Below are positions 18,216 through 26,713 of a DNA stretch of 64,000 nt, one piece after another. This DNA is from Porphyromonas pasteri. GTDB lineage: Bacteria > Bacteroidota > Bacteroidia > Bacteroidales > Porphyromonadaceae. The notes under the pieces are model-generated. The model did not search any database and had not been told where the DNA came from. It saw only the letters and a program-made list of their open reading frames with translations. A program made the position numbers and the translations under genes. Location: contig NZ_BMPU01000001.1 in assembly GCF_014647755.1 (NCBI RefSeq), positions 434,001 to 498,000 on the forward strand. The letters run 5' to 3'. Each line of letters starts with the position of its first letter. The first letter of the stretch is position 1.

Positions 18216-18992
18216 TTAGTCTTTCTTGACAAGCTTAGAATTAAAGACGGGGCCTTCGGTACACACGCAAGTATTCCCTTTCCCTTCGAGATCTTCTACA
18301 CAGCATAGGCAAGCTCCGATACCGCATACCATACTGTTCTCCAGCGAGACTTCGCAGTCAATACCGCGCGCCTCAGCCACCTTTGCCACAGCGATCATCA
18401 TGACCTTAGGGCCACAAGTAAAGACGCGGTCAAACGACCCTTCGTGCAGGATCGGATGATCTGTCACGCGACCCTCAACCCCCAGTTCGCCACTATCAGT
18501 CGTGTAATAGACATCGCCAAGAGCCGCAAACTCCTCACGGAGTACAATGTGTCCTGCGGTACGTCCTCCAAGAAGAATCGTAGGACGGACACCTCGCTCA
18601 GCGAAGGTACGAGCCAAGAAGAGCATAGGGGCTATACCGACACCGCCACCGACCAGCAGTGGACGCTCGACGCCCTCTACACTAAAGGTATTGCCCAGCG
18701 GAATAAGCAGATCCAGCTCTGTGCCGTCTGCAAGCCCTGTAAGGATGGAGGTCCCTTGCCCAACTCGCCCGATAAGTAGCCAAAGCTCGCGGCGCTCAGG
18801 ATACACATTACATATAGATATAGGACGACGTAGAAGGACGAAGCCCCTTGGGACCGCAACTTGGACGAACTGCCCAGCTGCCATAGCGGGGAAGGTGCCT
18901 GCGGCCTCGGGAAGTTGCAGCTTCAGCAGGTAATTACCCGCACCCAGAGCCTGAGTGGAGAGAAGCGTAAACCGAAGAGAATACTTTTTCAT
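18216..18992 (-). CDS. pyrK: Dihydroorotate dehydrogenase electron-transfer subunit PyrK, 258 aa
   Basis: Passes electrons from PyrD FMN through a 2Fe-2S cluster and FAD to NAD. The FAD-binding RRPISICNV (about 55-63) and pyrophosphate region [10 protein letters not shown] (114-123) are present. The C-terminal cluster ligands are Cys223, Cys228, Cys231 and Cys242 or Cys244, in [11 protein letters not shown] and NTCVC. Gene order pyrK-pyrD with a 2-bp gap implies a fixed-ratio complex. A TATCTTTG box lies 28 bp upstream. Confidence 0.96.
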   Translation of the reverse strand: MKKYSLRFTLLSTQALGAGNYLLKLQLPEAAGTFPAMAAGQFVQVAVPRGFVLLRRPISICNVYPERRELWLLIGRVGQGTSILTGLADGTELDLLIPLGNTFSVEGVERPLLVGGGVGIAPMLFLARTFAERGVRPTILLGGRTAGHIVLREEFAALGDVYYTTDSGELGVEGRVTDHPILHEGSFDRVFTCGPKVMMIAVAKVAEARGIDCEVSLENSMVCGIGACLCCVEDLEGKGNTCVCTEGPVFNSKLVKKD

Positions 18993-19019
18993 AGAGTGAG
19001 ATACCGTGACTTAGATACA

Positions 19020-19027
19020 CAAAGATA
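19020..19027 (-). promoter_or_regulatory. pyrK-pyrD promoter -7 box TATCTTTG
   Basis: Minus-strand TATCTTTG between the XRE regulator stop (19050) and the pyrK start (18992), suggesting that pyrKD is transcribed independently of the regulator. Confidence 0.55.
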
Positions 19028-19049
19028 CGCAGAATCCTGTGCCCTACAG

Positions 19050-19487
19050 CTACTCCTCGGTGTCTTTGAAAGTCGCGAAACTATTGTCGTCGTAGAAGAC
19101 AGTTATATGGGCAATTCCCTTCTCTCTACGCTCTCGCACCTCAGCCTTTAGGCGTGCTATCTCCTCTGCTTGAGCTTGAAGTATCGCGCGAAGGGTCTCT
19201 TTTTCCTCCCCCTTCACTCCCGTAGAAGCAAAGAGGTCCCGTCCCGAATCATTTGACACACTAGACACCCCAAAGACAAACTCCTCGGGACTCATAATGT
19301 CGGAGAAGTGCTCAACGATCTTGTTTATTGTCGCCACATTGATCTGTTGCTTCTCATTGAGATTGAGGGATAGCGTCGCAGGAGCAATTCCAGCCTTCAT
19401 CGCAAAGTCTCTTGATGTAAGCCCGCTCCTATCAACGACCTCTTTAAGGCGTTTTGTTATGGCTGATAGGTCTATATACTCTGACAT
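19050..19487 (-). CDS. XRE-type helix-turn-helix regulator, 145 aa
   Basis: Probable DNA-binding regulator. Residues about 8-65 form a Cro/CI-type helix-turn-helix: LKEVVDRSGLTSRDFAMKAG, then PATLSLNLNEKQQINVATIN, followed by KIVEHFSDIMSPEEFVFG. The C-terminal half contains a heptad-rich stretch (ETLRAILQAQAEEIARLKAE, about 100-120), which suggests coiled-coil dimerisation, and an acidic end. The target is unknown. Two palindromes around GATTTAAAT in its own promoter region (19533-19543, 19568-19579) are candidate operators, so autoregulation is possible. No toxin partner was recognised next to it. Confidence 0.8.
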   Translation of the reverse strand: MSEYIDLSAITKRLKEVVDRSGLTSRDFAMKAGIAPATLSLNLNEKQQINVATINKIVEHFSDIMSPEEFVFGVSSVSNDSGRDLFASTGVKGEEKETLRAILQAQAEEIARLKAEVRERREKGIAHITVFYDDNSFATFKDTEE

Positions 19488-19522
19488 AATGACCGCTTGA
19501 ATTATAATTTCGAATTACAAAA

Positions 19523-19530
19523 CAAAGATA
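19523..19530 (-). promoter_or_regulatory. XRE regulator promoter -7 box TATCTTTG
   Basis: Minus-strand TATCTTTG 36 bases before the start codon, in a very AT-rich region. Confidence 0.5.
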
Positions 19531-19532
19531 GC

Positions 19533-19579
19533 GATTTAAATTCAACCGTATGAATATCGCACATTTTGGATTTAAATCC
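19533..19579. promoter_or_regulatory. Candidate operator pair for the XRE regulator
   Basis: GATTTAAATTC at 19533-19543 lies against the -7 box, and a perfect 12-bp palindrome GGATTTAAATCC is at 19568-19579. The two share GATTTAAAT and are 35 bp apart on the upstream side of the promoter. Assignment to the adjacent regulator is an inference. Confidence 0.4.
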
Positions 19580-20128
19580 TTTCAGGTAAGCCCAGCTTCA
19601 TATCCTCAAAACCATGACCATCCTACGCCCAAAACAGCTACAAGCTTTGCTTTACGGAATAACAGCAATCAACTCTTTTACAGGTAGATACAACTACAAA
19701 AACAAAGTGCAATGGAGGCAAAACACGGGCTATCCTCTCTATACCTACACCTACAACTTCACACATCAATACATAATCATTTGATTATTAGCACATAGGC
19801 ATGCACAGTGCAAAGAGCAGCAGCAATCCGCTTTGCTTTCATGAAATATTAATTTGAATATCTGTAGCACTCCCCTACCCATCCTGCGAATTCGTGTTTG
19901 TAAATTAAAATCGAAGAGGGAATTCAACGTGTAGGATTCTCCGTGCGAAGTAAATTTAGACGAGCAAACACAGTGACATATTGACACCACTAAAATTCGT
20001 ACGCAGAGGCATGATCAAGGGGATGGTAAAGGCTGGGTATCATGGGAAGGAAGATCGCGGCTTAGAGGGCTTTTATGGAATTGGCGATTCATACCCAAAG
20101 AAACTTTGCTGAGGTAAAGCATCCAAAT
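19580..20128. other. Gene-free AT-rich stretch
   Basis: Lower GC than its surroundings, and no convincing gene, RNA or repeat is seen. A 56-codon open frame at 19614-19784 (MTILRPKQLQ...) has no recognised family and no promoter, and is not called. Confidence 0.35.
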
Positions 20129-20657
20129 GAGACTGTTGCTGAGAGTCCGGCCCTCTATTTAGAGTGCTAAGGCATCACACGCCCAGCTCACACCGATATG
20201 CCTCTCCGAAGGGATACGCAAGCCCTTCACATTATCATTATCGCGCGCATTCTTCTTATCCAGCGGAGGGAAAAGTATCCTTCTCATGAAGAAAAAAGCG
20301 CCTTCTCGTAGTGGTTTTCCTCTGTCTACGTACATAGTCTTAAAGACCAGGCACGTAAATCCAAATATCCACGTACGTAGATATTAGGACCACATACGTA
20401 GTCCAAACTTATCTGCCGCTCGTCCATAACTTTTATCCCGACGCAGAGAAACAACCTAATAGAGGTCACTTCACAAAGCTATATAGGGATCAGTCCAGAG
20501 CTATATAGCTTTCTTCACCATCCTATATAGATCTACCCACACACCCATATACCGATATATGGGACCATTGAGCAAGCGGACCTCTTCATTACTCGTTCCT
20601 TCTTCCTTCGGAAATCGGAGCCTTTAGGCTGAGAAGTTCGAAGGGGGAATACGTGAA
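20129..20657 (-). mobile_element. MITE-like element copy C (inverted, hairpin end truncated)
   Basis: Same orientation as copy B. It starts GAGACTGTTGC with the conserved right domain, then the four-unit ACGTACGT array (20328, 20349, 20371, 20392) and only three CTATATAG units (20479, 20501, 20523). The first arm of the long hairpin is present (GGACCATTGAGCAAG), but similarity ends near 20657 inside the hairpin, so the outer terminal repeat is lost. It lies about 160 bp upstream of the DUF4476 lipoprotein genes and probably shapes their upstream region. Confidence 0.65.
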
Positions 20658-20819
20658 AAAGCAGCATTCACATCGCCATAGATTTGACTTTTTAACATGA
20701 AACCATCCAAAGTATAGGATATTTGGTAAAGATGATTTAACTTTAGCGACAGATAGAGCACCCTTTGACAGAGGGATCTGCTCGTTTTTGATGTCTCACC
20801 TATATATATTGTATAGCGT

Positions 20820-21527
20820 ATGAAGAAGATCATTGCATTGCTCAGCGCAGCATCGCTTCTCACCCTCAGCTCGTGTGACCTGGCTATGCTGGGTGAAGGA
20901 ACTATGGGACGCCGTGATACACAGCGCATTGAGCGTGGCATGAGCCAAGAGCAAGTATATTCGCTCATGGGACGCCCCACTTACCGTCGATTCGGAGACA
21001 ACGGCATCGAAGAATGGGAATATCATAAGTCAGGCCTCTTCGAAAAGCGGATCACTGTCATCAGCTTTTCCTCTGGACGTGTCGTGCGTATGAATACGTA
21101 CAATGGAGACTACAATGACTCCGATCGTGGACGCTATCCAAGTCAACGGGGGAACTATCCCTACGGCAATGGTGATTATGGAGGCTACGGTGGCAATGGT
21201 GGATACGGAGACTATGATGACTATGGGGACTACCGCAGTGACCGCCAGAATGATCAGTGGTTCAGTCAGGTCTATCGCGAGGTCCAGCGGCAGACATTCA
21301 CAGATGACAAGATCCGCTATATCCGTGATGTGGCCCGTAGGAACCGATTCACGACGCAGCAGACGATCAAGCTACTCCGTCTTTTCAGCTTCGATGAAGA
21401 GAAGCTCAAAGTCTTGGCTTGTGTAGCCTCAGGACTTCGTGATCCACGGAACTCCTATCGTATCGTTGATCAGTTCTCTTTCTCCAGTTCTCAGCAGGAG
21501 GCACGTCGCCTCTTGGGTATCATTTGA
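20820..21527 (+). CDS. Lipoprotein with BamE-like and DUF4476 domains, 235 aa
   Basis: Predicted envelope lipoprotein. The signal peptide MKKIIALLSAASLLTLSSC gives a lipobox LSSC with Cys19. Residues about 30-90 look like a SmpA/OmlA (BamE-like) fold: IERGMSQEQVYSLMGRPTYRR, EWEYHKSG, and ITVISFSSGRVV. A Gly/Tyr/Asp-rich low-complexity linker (about 96-140, repeated GGYGDYDDYG) leads to a C-terminal DUF4476 domain (about 145-235) with FTDDKIRYIRDVARRNRFTT and LFSFDEEKLKVLACVASGL. No function is established. It is the first of a tandem pair with the following gene. Confidence 0.8.
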   Translation: MKKIIALLSAASLLTLSSCDLAMLGEGTMGRRDTQRIERGMSQEQVYSLMGRPTYRRFGDNGIEEWEYHKSGLFEKRITVISFSSGRVVRMNTYNGDYNDSDRGRYPSQRGNYPYGNGDYGGYGGNGGYGDYDDYGDYRSDRQNDQWFSQVYREVQRQTFTDDKIRYIRDVARRNRFTTQQTIKLLRLFSFDEEKLKVLACVASGLRDPRNSYRIVDQFSFSSSQQEARRLLGII

Positions 21528-21641
21528 TGAGCCTATCTTGAGAGCTTCGCCTCTCTTATCCGCAAGGAGCCTCCTCTTTGAGGGCTATCCCATAGAGGGG
21601 GCTCCTCGCATATATACCGACACATCCACACATCATACACT

Positions 21642-23066
21642 ATGAAGACCATTACAAGCCTCGCCGCTACTGTCGGCATCGTCATCACCATCAGCTCTTG
21701 TGGCCTCGGCAAAATACGCCAAGGAGTCAATAAGATCGAGCGTGGGATGACTAAGGAGCAAGTGACCTCACTCTTAGGTGCACCTCTCAATCGTAGTATC
21801 CAAGCCGATCAATCTGAGCTTTGGGAATACAACTTCTCAGACTTCCCAGGTAATTCAATCTCGGTGCATGTGACCTTCGTCAATGATCGCGTGAGTCAGT
21901 TTGATAGCAAGGAAAATGCCCCCTCCCCAGCCCGGACTACCACCTATCCTGAGACAGCGCCCGTCATCATTGCATCCCCCCATCCTCAGCCAACCTATCC
22001 GTATCCCAGCGATAGGCAGTACCCCGACCCAGGGTACTATCCTGGACGAGGCTATAGCGATCCCTACGGAGACGATGCTCGGGCATTTGAGCTCTTCTAT
22101 CGCGATGTACAAGAGCTGATCTTCACGGGGGATCAGATTCGCTTCATCGAAGAGGTAGCTCGACGGAGCTACTTCACTACAGAGCAAGCAGCACGCCTTA
22201 TCAATCTATTCTCTGACACACAGCAGCGACTCAATGTCCTACGCGCCTTAGCTCCTCGCTTACGAGACGTGTACAATTCACCCTACCTACTTGACCTCTT
22301 TCGCTACGGAGATCGTGAGAGAGCAGAGCGTATCCTCCGACAATTCGGACCGACTATTCCCCGCCAGTATGACCCGCGCTATGGGGGGCAGATACCTCGA
22401 GAAGAGGACTTCGAAGAGTTCCTACGAGGGATCAATCGACTATCATTCCCGAAGGATCAGATCCGCTATGTACAAGATGCTGCGCGCTTCAATACCTTTA
22501 CGGTACGCCAGACAGAGCGTATTCTGAAGCAGTTTAACTGGGATGAAGAGCGCTTACAGGTCCTCGAGGCCATAGCTCCACACCTACGTGACGGGTACAA
22601 CGCCTACCGACTCATCGAATGCTTTGACTTCCTGGATGCGCAAGAGAAGGCACGACGTCTTCTCGGTCTCTCACAGAGTGGACGCTACCGAGGCTACCTC
22701 AGCTCATCTCGCAGTACAAGCAATGAGGATTATGGTGCAGGTATCCTCGAGCGCATGCAGCAGAATCAGGATGCCATCATGGATAAGATGACGTGGTATC
22801 AGCCTCTGCTCACCAAGCTGAGCTTGACCTACGAGCAGGGAGAGCGAATTCGCATCCTTCGCTCGGAGCTTACGGGTCACAAGATCAGTATAGAGCAAGG
22901 CGTCGAGCTTCTCTCGCGCTACTTCTCTGGGGATGAACTGCGACTGCAAGCGCTGGAGCTTATCGCCCCCCAACTCAATGAGAGCGAAGCCTCCCGAGCC
23001 CGCTTCTTGGATCTCTTCACTTATGCTGAAGCTAAGTCGCGTGCCAGCTATCTTCTAAGGCTATAA
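21642..23066 (+). CDS. Lipoprotein with BamE-like domain and three DUF4476 repeats, 474 aa
   Basis: Larger paralogue of the upstream gene. Lipobox ISSC with Cys20; BamE-like region about 25-90 (IERGMTKEQVTSLLGAPLNR, LWEYNFSD); a Pro/Tyr-rich linker about 95-145; then three DUF4476 units at about 150-235, 255-345 and 375-474. The repeats share LIFTGDQIRFIEEVARRSYF-, LSFPKDQIRYVQDAARFNTF- and LSLTYEQGERIRILRSELTG-type openings. The third is the most diverged. It follows the first gene by 114 bp and is closed by a strong terminator. The domain triplication is described from sequence; the role (perhaps envelope binding) is unknown. Confidence 0.82.
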   Translation: MKTITSLAATVGIVITISSCGLGKIRQGVNKIERGMTKEQVTSLLGAPLNRSIQADQSELWEYNFSDFPGNSISVHVTFVNDRVSQFDSKENAPSPARTTTYPETAPVIIASPHPQPTYPYPSDRQYPDPGYYPGRGYSDPYGDDARAFELFYRDVQELIFTGDQIRFIEEVARRSYFTTEQAARLINLFSDTQQRLNVLRALAPRLRDVYNSPYLLDLFRYGDRERAERILRQFGPTIPRQYDPRYGGQIPREEDFEEFLRGINRLSFPKDQIRYVQDAARFNTFTVRQTERILKQFNWDEERLQVLEAIAPHLRDGYNAYRLIECFDFLDAQEKARRLLGLSQSGRYRGYLSSSRSTSNEDYGAGILERMQQNQDAIMDKMTWYQPLLTKLSLTYEQGERIRILRSELTGHKISIEQGVELLSRYFSGDELRLQALELIAPQLNESEASRARFLDLFTYAEAKSRASYLLRL

Positions 23067-23091
23067 GGGAGCTACCCCATTCCCTAAAGTA

Positions 23092-23136
23092 AAGAAGCCT
23101 GCCTCACGATAGAATTCGTGAGGCAGGCTTCTTTAT
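23092..23136 (+). terminator. Terminator after the DUF4476 pair
   Basis: AGAAGCCTGCCTCACGA pairs perfectly with TCGTGAGGCAGGCTTCT around a short loop, followed by TTATTT. It may also end the convergent GNAT gene on the other strand. Confidence 0.85.
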
Positions 23137-23166
23137 TTCAAAACCATCTAACGTAGAAGATGCGAC

Positions 23167-23661
23167 CTATCCTTTAAGCGACTTCTGATAAGCTATACGC
23201 GGGCTACCGTCAGCTACATATATCGTTCCACAAGGGACGAAGCTCTCTGCCACGAGAAGCTGACGCATAGGAGCATTGTCTTCATGGGTATCAACTCTGA
23301 TCTCAGAGCAATGCTTAGAAGCAAATGCAAGGCATTCACGAAAGAGGCCTCGCACACGTCCATCGGAGGCTAAGCGATGGATGACGCCATAAGGGTTATC
23401 ATTGAGCCATCGCCCTTCGATATGCTGATAGCTTGGCTCCTCTTCGACAGCAAAGTAAAAGGTGCCGACGAGCCCCGCATACTCGGGAGCCACACAGACA
23501 TAGCTATGGCCACGAGCGATATCCGAGCTAAGCTGTTCAGCCGATGGGTAGCCCTCAGGCCACTGCGAGGGATTGCCGCGCTCAACCATGAATGCTCGCG
23601 CCGCTGCGATAAGACGCAGGATCTCGGGCAGGTCCTCTGGAGTACTCTGACGTATCACCAT
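23167..23661 (-). CDS. GNAT family N-acetyltransferase, 164 aa
   Basis: Acetyl-CoA-dependent acetyltransferase of unknown substrate. The N-terminal VIRQSTPEDLPEILRLIAAA is the typical GNAT opening, followed by YAGLVGTFYFAVEEEPSY and an acetyl-CoA-binding region with VRGLFRECLAFASKHCSEIR. The C-terminal DTHEDNAPMRQLLVAESFV matches the final GNAT helix and strand. It lies downstream of the V-ATPase operon, but a strong terminator (23672-23719) stands just before its start, so it is either separately expressed or reached only by read-through. Confidence 0.87.
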   Translation of the reverse strand: MVIRQSTPEDLPEILRLIAAARAFMVERGNPSQWPEGYPSAEQLSSDIARGHSYVCVAPEYAGLVGTFYFAVEEEPSYQHIEGRWLNDNPYGVIHRLASDGRVRGLFRECLAFASKHCSEIRVDTHEDNAPMRQLLVAESFVPCGTIYVADGSPRIAYQKSLKG

Positions 23662-23671
23662 AGCATAGCGG

Positions 23672-23719
23672 TAAAAAGACCTCAGGGCTACCCCACAGCG
23701 AAGTCGGGTAGCCCTGAGG
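23672..23719 (-). terminator. Terminator of the V-ATPase operon
   Basis: On the minus strand, CCTCAGGGCTACCC (from 23719) pairs with GGGTAGCCCTGAGG and is followed by TCTTTTT, a classic intrinsic terminator. It lies between ntpK and the GNAT gene. Confidence 0.85.
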
Positions 23720-23747
23720 CAGATATTTATAGTGCGATTTCGTTCCC

Positions 23748-24206
23748 TTAGAAGGAGCCTACGATGAGGATCGTCACCAGAAGGGCAAGGATCGCGTAAA
23801 GCTCAGGGAAGACGGCCATGACCATCGTAGCGCTGAAGACGTTCTCACCATTCCCGATAGCCTGGATCCCGTTAGCGCAGACCTGAGCCTGGCGGATCGC
23901 AGAGTAAGCACCTACGATACCGAGGATGATCCCAGCAGCGAGGATAGCCCAAGCGGCATAGATCGATACAGGGCCAGCAGCGACGAGCTTGTCGAGAGCA
24001 GCCTTAGCCATGAAGAAGCCGACGAAGCCGTACAGCCCCTGAGAGCTAGGGAGTGCGGAGAGCCCGATATACTGCCCGAGGGCATCTGGGTTCTTCTTCA
24101 TCGCACCGACAGCAGCGTTACCGCAGATCGTCACACCGATGCTACTACCGATACCCGTCAGACCAACCATCAGCACAATGCCGAGGAAAGATAACATCTC
24201 ATTCAT
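23748..24206 (-). CDS. ntpK: V-type ATP synthase subunit K (rotor ring proteolipid), 152 aa
   Basis: Forms the membrane ring that carries the coupling ion. Four membrane helices make two hairpins. The ion-binding carboxylate is Glu135 in AVFPELYAIL. The first hairpin has SSQGLYGF (Gln56, Tyr59) instead of a second carboxylate, and Gln106/Gln108 lie in the third helix. This resembles the sodium-binding set of Enterococcus NtpK, so sodium coupling is a reasonable inference, not shown. Last gene of the V-ATPase operon, 38 bp after ntpI. Confidence 0.95.
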   Translation of the reverse strand: MNEMLSFLGIVLMVGLTGIGSSIGVTICGNAAVGAMKKNPDALGQYIGLSALPSSQGLYGFVGFFMAKAALDKLVAAGPVSIYAAWAILAAGIILGIVGAYSAIRQAQVCANGIQAIGNGENVFSATMVMAVFPELYAILALLVTILIVGSF

Positions 24207-24244
24207 AATCGTTACTTGTGTTTAAGAGAATATTTAGTTTGTTT

Positions 24245-26074
24245 TTACTTACGTGTGAAAGGGGTGTAGGGCTTACCGCCACCTTCGAACTCACTGTTCT
24301 TGTAGTACTCTACGAAGGTCAGACGTAGTGGGTGTACAAAGGCACCGATCATAGCGATACCGAAGTTGATCCCATGCCCGAAGAGTAGGACGAGGAGTGC
24401 CATGACCCAGCCGATGATGTAGCTGAATACACTTGCACCGCTCCCCGCCTCAGGGACGCATGACATGGCGAGCTGATTGAAGACACTCCCGAGGATACCA
24501 CCCGTCAGACCGATAGCGAAGAGACGGATATATGAGAGCGAGTCCCCGAGAAGACCTGAGGCTGTCTCATAGGTGCTCCAAAGCCCTGAACCGAAGTTGA
24601 TGAAGGGGTTCTTCCCAGGGCTATTGTAGAAGAAGGCAACGAGCACCGAGAGACCAGCTATACCATAGAGAATATAGGTCACAGGCTGTGGAAGTGTGAT
24701 CGATGCCTTTGGCAAGGCGTAGATCAAGCCTACAGCTACGAGCAGGAGTACCCAAGCATAGCCAGCCAAGGAGTGACGCCAGCCCTTCTGAAGACCTTTC
24801 TTATAGGCCCCAATAGTCTTACCAAGGAGGATCTGTACCAAGCCGATGATGACAGAGATCATCATCATATTATCCTGGTTGAAGATGTACGCCTTGTTGT
24901 GAGCCCAGGGCAGCTCGACACCGAAGATCCCCCCCATAAGCATACCGACAACGAAGGCACCACCACCCAGCCATTGGCCAAGGCCCAAGAGGCTTGTGTC
25001 TCCACCTTTGCTACGCAGGCGGAAGTAGGTACATACGGCGAAGAGTAGAAGACCATACCCAGCATCCCCGAAGCACATGCCAAAGAAGAGCATGAAGAAG
25101 GGGGCGATGAGATATGTCTGGTCAATCTCTTGGTAGTTCGGCAGTGAGAAGAGGCCTGTAATGAACTCGAAGCAGCGTGCGAATGCATTATTCTTCAGCT
25201 GGATGGGCACACGCTCCATCTCGGGATCAAAGTCGACTTGACGGAAATAGTAGCCAGCTTCTTCCAGTGCAGCTTCAAAGGCTGGAGCATCGTCCGTAGG
25301 TACAAAGCCCTCCAGCAGAAGGAGCTTCTCATCAGCAAGGCGCTCCCCTTGGAGTCGCGTACGGCCGAAGGTAAAGCGGTTCTCCAGTAGGAGATCATAG
25401 CTGGCGAGCTGATCCTGCCAAAGCTTAGTCTGCTCGGTGAGCTTCTCCAGCTGCTGAGCTCGTGCAGCCTCAGCTTCAGCTACAAGTCCCTCGAGTTCTG
25501 CAATGCTACGTTTGGGAGTGGCAACATGCTCAGCCTCTGGTAGAGTCTGTGAAGCTCCAGCAGCATGTAGATGAACGAAATAGACTCGACCTGAGAGCGT
25601 GGCAACGGGCACGACATCATACTCCGCTTCGAATGCCTCGGTAAAGCGCGCTTGAGGAATCGTGAAGAAGCTAAGAGCGTAGCCAGCTTCTGATAGCTGA
25701 CTAACCGCAGCTAGATCAAAAGCCCCCCAAGGACGGACTTCGGTTGCTTCGAGACGAAGAGCTGCCAGCTCCTCATCTTGGACTGACAAGCGCCTCAGTT
25801 CTCCCTCGATCTCAGATATCAGAGCTTCACCCTCCGCCTCATTTTTGATGGGCTGGGAAAGCTCAGCTGCTTCGTCTGTGATATAGGGACGCAGGGCGCA
25901 CAAGGTATCCTTGATATGGGTACGCTCGGAGAGAATGCTACGTAGCTCCTCGACCTCACGACTATCCTTCTGTTCATTAACATGTAGGACACCCAGGCTG
26001 CGTAGCTTGTGAAGGAAGCCTTCATAGTCCGAATGAAAGACCAGGAAGGCATATTTATTCATTGACCTAATCAT
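24245..26074 (-). CDS. ntpI: V-type ATP synthase subunit I, 609 aa
   Basis: Membrane stator subunit (a-subunit homologue) that provides the ion half-channels and links to the peripheral stalk. The N-terminal half (about 1-320) is soluble with coiled-coil segments (SIAELEGLVAEAEAARAQQ). The C-terminal half has about seven to eight membrane helices, including FFMLFFGMCFGDAGYGLLLF and SYIRLFAIGLTGGILG, with the functionally important arginine in the latter. Its ATG overlaps the ntpD stop (ATGA at 26071-26074), so translation is coupled. Confidence 0.95.
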   Translation of the reverse strand: MIRSMNKYAFLVFHSDYEGFLHKLRSLGVLHVNEQKDSREVEELRSILSERTHIKDTLCALRPYITDEAAELSQPIKNEAEGEALISEIEGELRRLSVQDEELAALRLEATEVRPWGAFDLAAVSQLSEAGYALSFFTIPQARFTEAFEAEYDVVPVATLSGRVYFVHLHAAGASQTLPEAEHVATPKRSIAELEGLVAEAEAARAQQLEKLTEQTKLWQDQLASYDLLLENRFTFGRTRLQGERLADEKLLLLEGFVPTDDAPAFEAALEEAGYYFRQVDFDPEMERVPIQLKNNAFARCFEFITGLFSLPNYQEIDQTYLIAPFFMLFFGMCFGDAGYGLLLFAVCTYFRLRSKGGDTSLLGLGQWLGGGAFVVGMLMGGIFGVELPWAHNKAYIFNQDNMMMISVIIGLVQILLGKTIGAYKKGLQKGWRHSLAGYAWVLLLVAVGLIYALPKASITLPQPVTYILYGIAGLSVLVAFFYNSPGKNPFINFGSGLWSTYETASGLLGDSLSYIRLFAIGLTGGILGSVFNQLAMSCVPEAGSGASVFSYIIGWVMALLVLLFGHGINFGIAMIGAFVHPLRLTFVEYYKNSEFEGGGKPYTPFTRK

Positions 26075-26691
26075 TGTGCAGCCTCCTCTTCTTCTTTCTG
26101 TTTACGCAGCTCGATGTTAGTGCGCATAATCTTCTGCGAGGCCTTCGATAAGCTCTCCTCATCTTCGAGGAAGCGCTTGATCTTACGGATCGCATCCTGA
26201 TAACCAGGGATCTGAACCTTCTCGAAGAGATTTACCTTCTGCGTGGTCTTCTTTCGAGCGTGCTCGAGGTACTCCATCTTCAGGCGGAGAAACTCTGCCT
26301 CGATACCAGTAGTTGCAAGAGTCTTGAGGAGCTCAATACCCTCTGCCCACCAACTTGGTGCATTGAAGATACTGAAGGGGCGTACCTCATAGTGAATACC
26401 ATCAAGCACTGGGAGTAGAACCCCTGCAATCTTCTTCATCGACAGATCCACGCGATCGACAGTGATGAGCGAAGCATCAAATTCGTCCCACAGGCTGACC
26501 ATTCCCTGGTATCCCCGCAGTTCTTGCTCGAGCTTCTCCTCGAGGAGATCCACCTCACGCTTGGTCTGCTTGACCTGCTGACGTAGGGCGCTCTCCTTAC
26601 TCTTGATAGTGGGTAAGGTACGCAGGCGCATCTTCAGCGCCTTCTCCTGTTGTTGTAGTGAGGTCTTATTGTATTGGAATCGTATCGCCAT
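26071..26691 (-). CDS. ntpD: V-type ATP synthase subunit D (central stalk), 206 aa
   Basis: Rotor shaft that turns inside the A3B3 head. It shows the typical opening IRFQYNKTSLQQQEKALKMR (from residue 3), two long helices predicted by heptad patterns at the N- and C-termini, and the family segment ARKKTTQKVNLFEKVQIPG. Length matches the family. It follows the peptidase E-like gene and overlaps ntpI by 4 bp. Confidence 0.95.
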   Translation of the reverse strand: MAIRFQYNKTSLQQQEKALKMRLRTLPTIKSKESALRQQVKQTKREVDLLEEKLEQELRGYQGMVSLWDEFDASLITVDRVDLSMKKIAGVLLPVLDGIHYEVRPFSIFNAPSWWAEGIELLKTLATTGIEAEFLRLKMEYLEHARKKTTQKVNLFEKVQIPGYQDAIRKIKRFLEDEESLSKASQKIMRTNIELRKQKEEEEAAQ

Positions 26692-26713
26692 AAGACGTTT
26701 AATGTCTAACTAG

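Noticed and set aside
19614-19784. 56-codon open frame starting MTILRPKQLQ
   Set aside because: No promoter box, no recognised family and AT-rich composition; such a frame could arise by chance.
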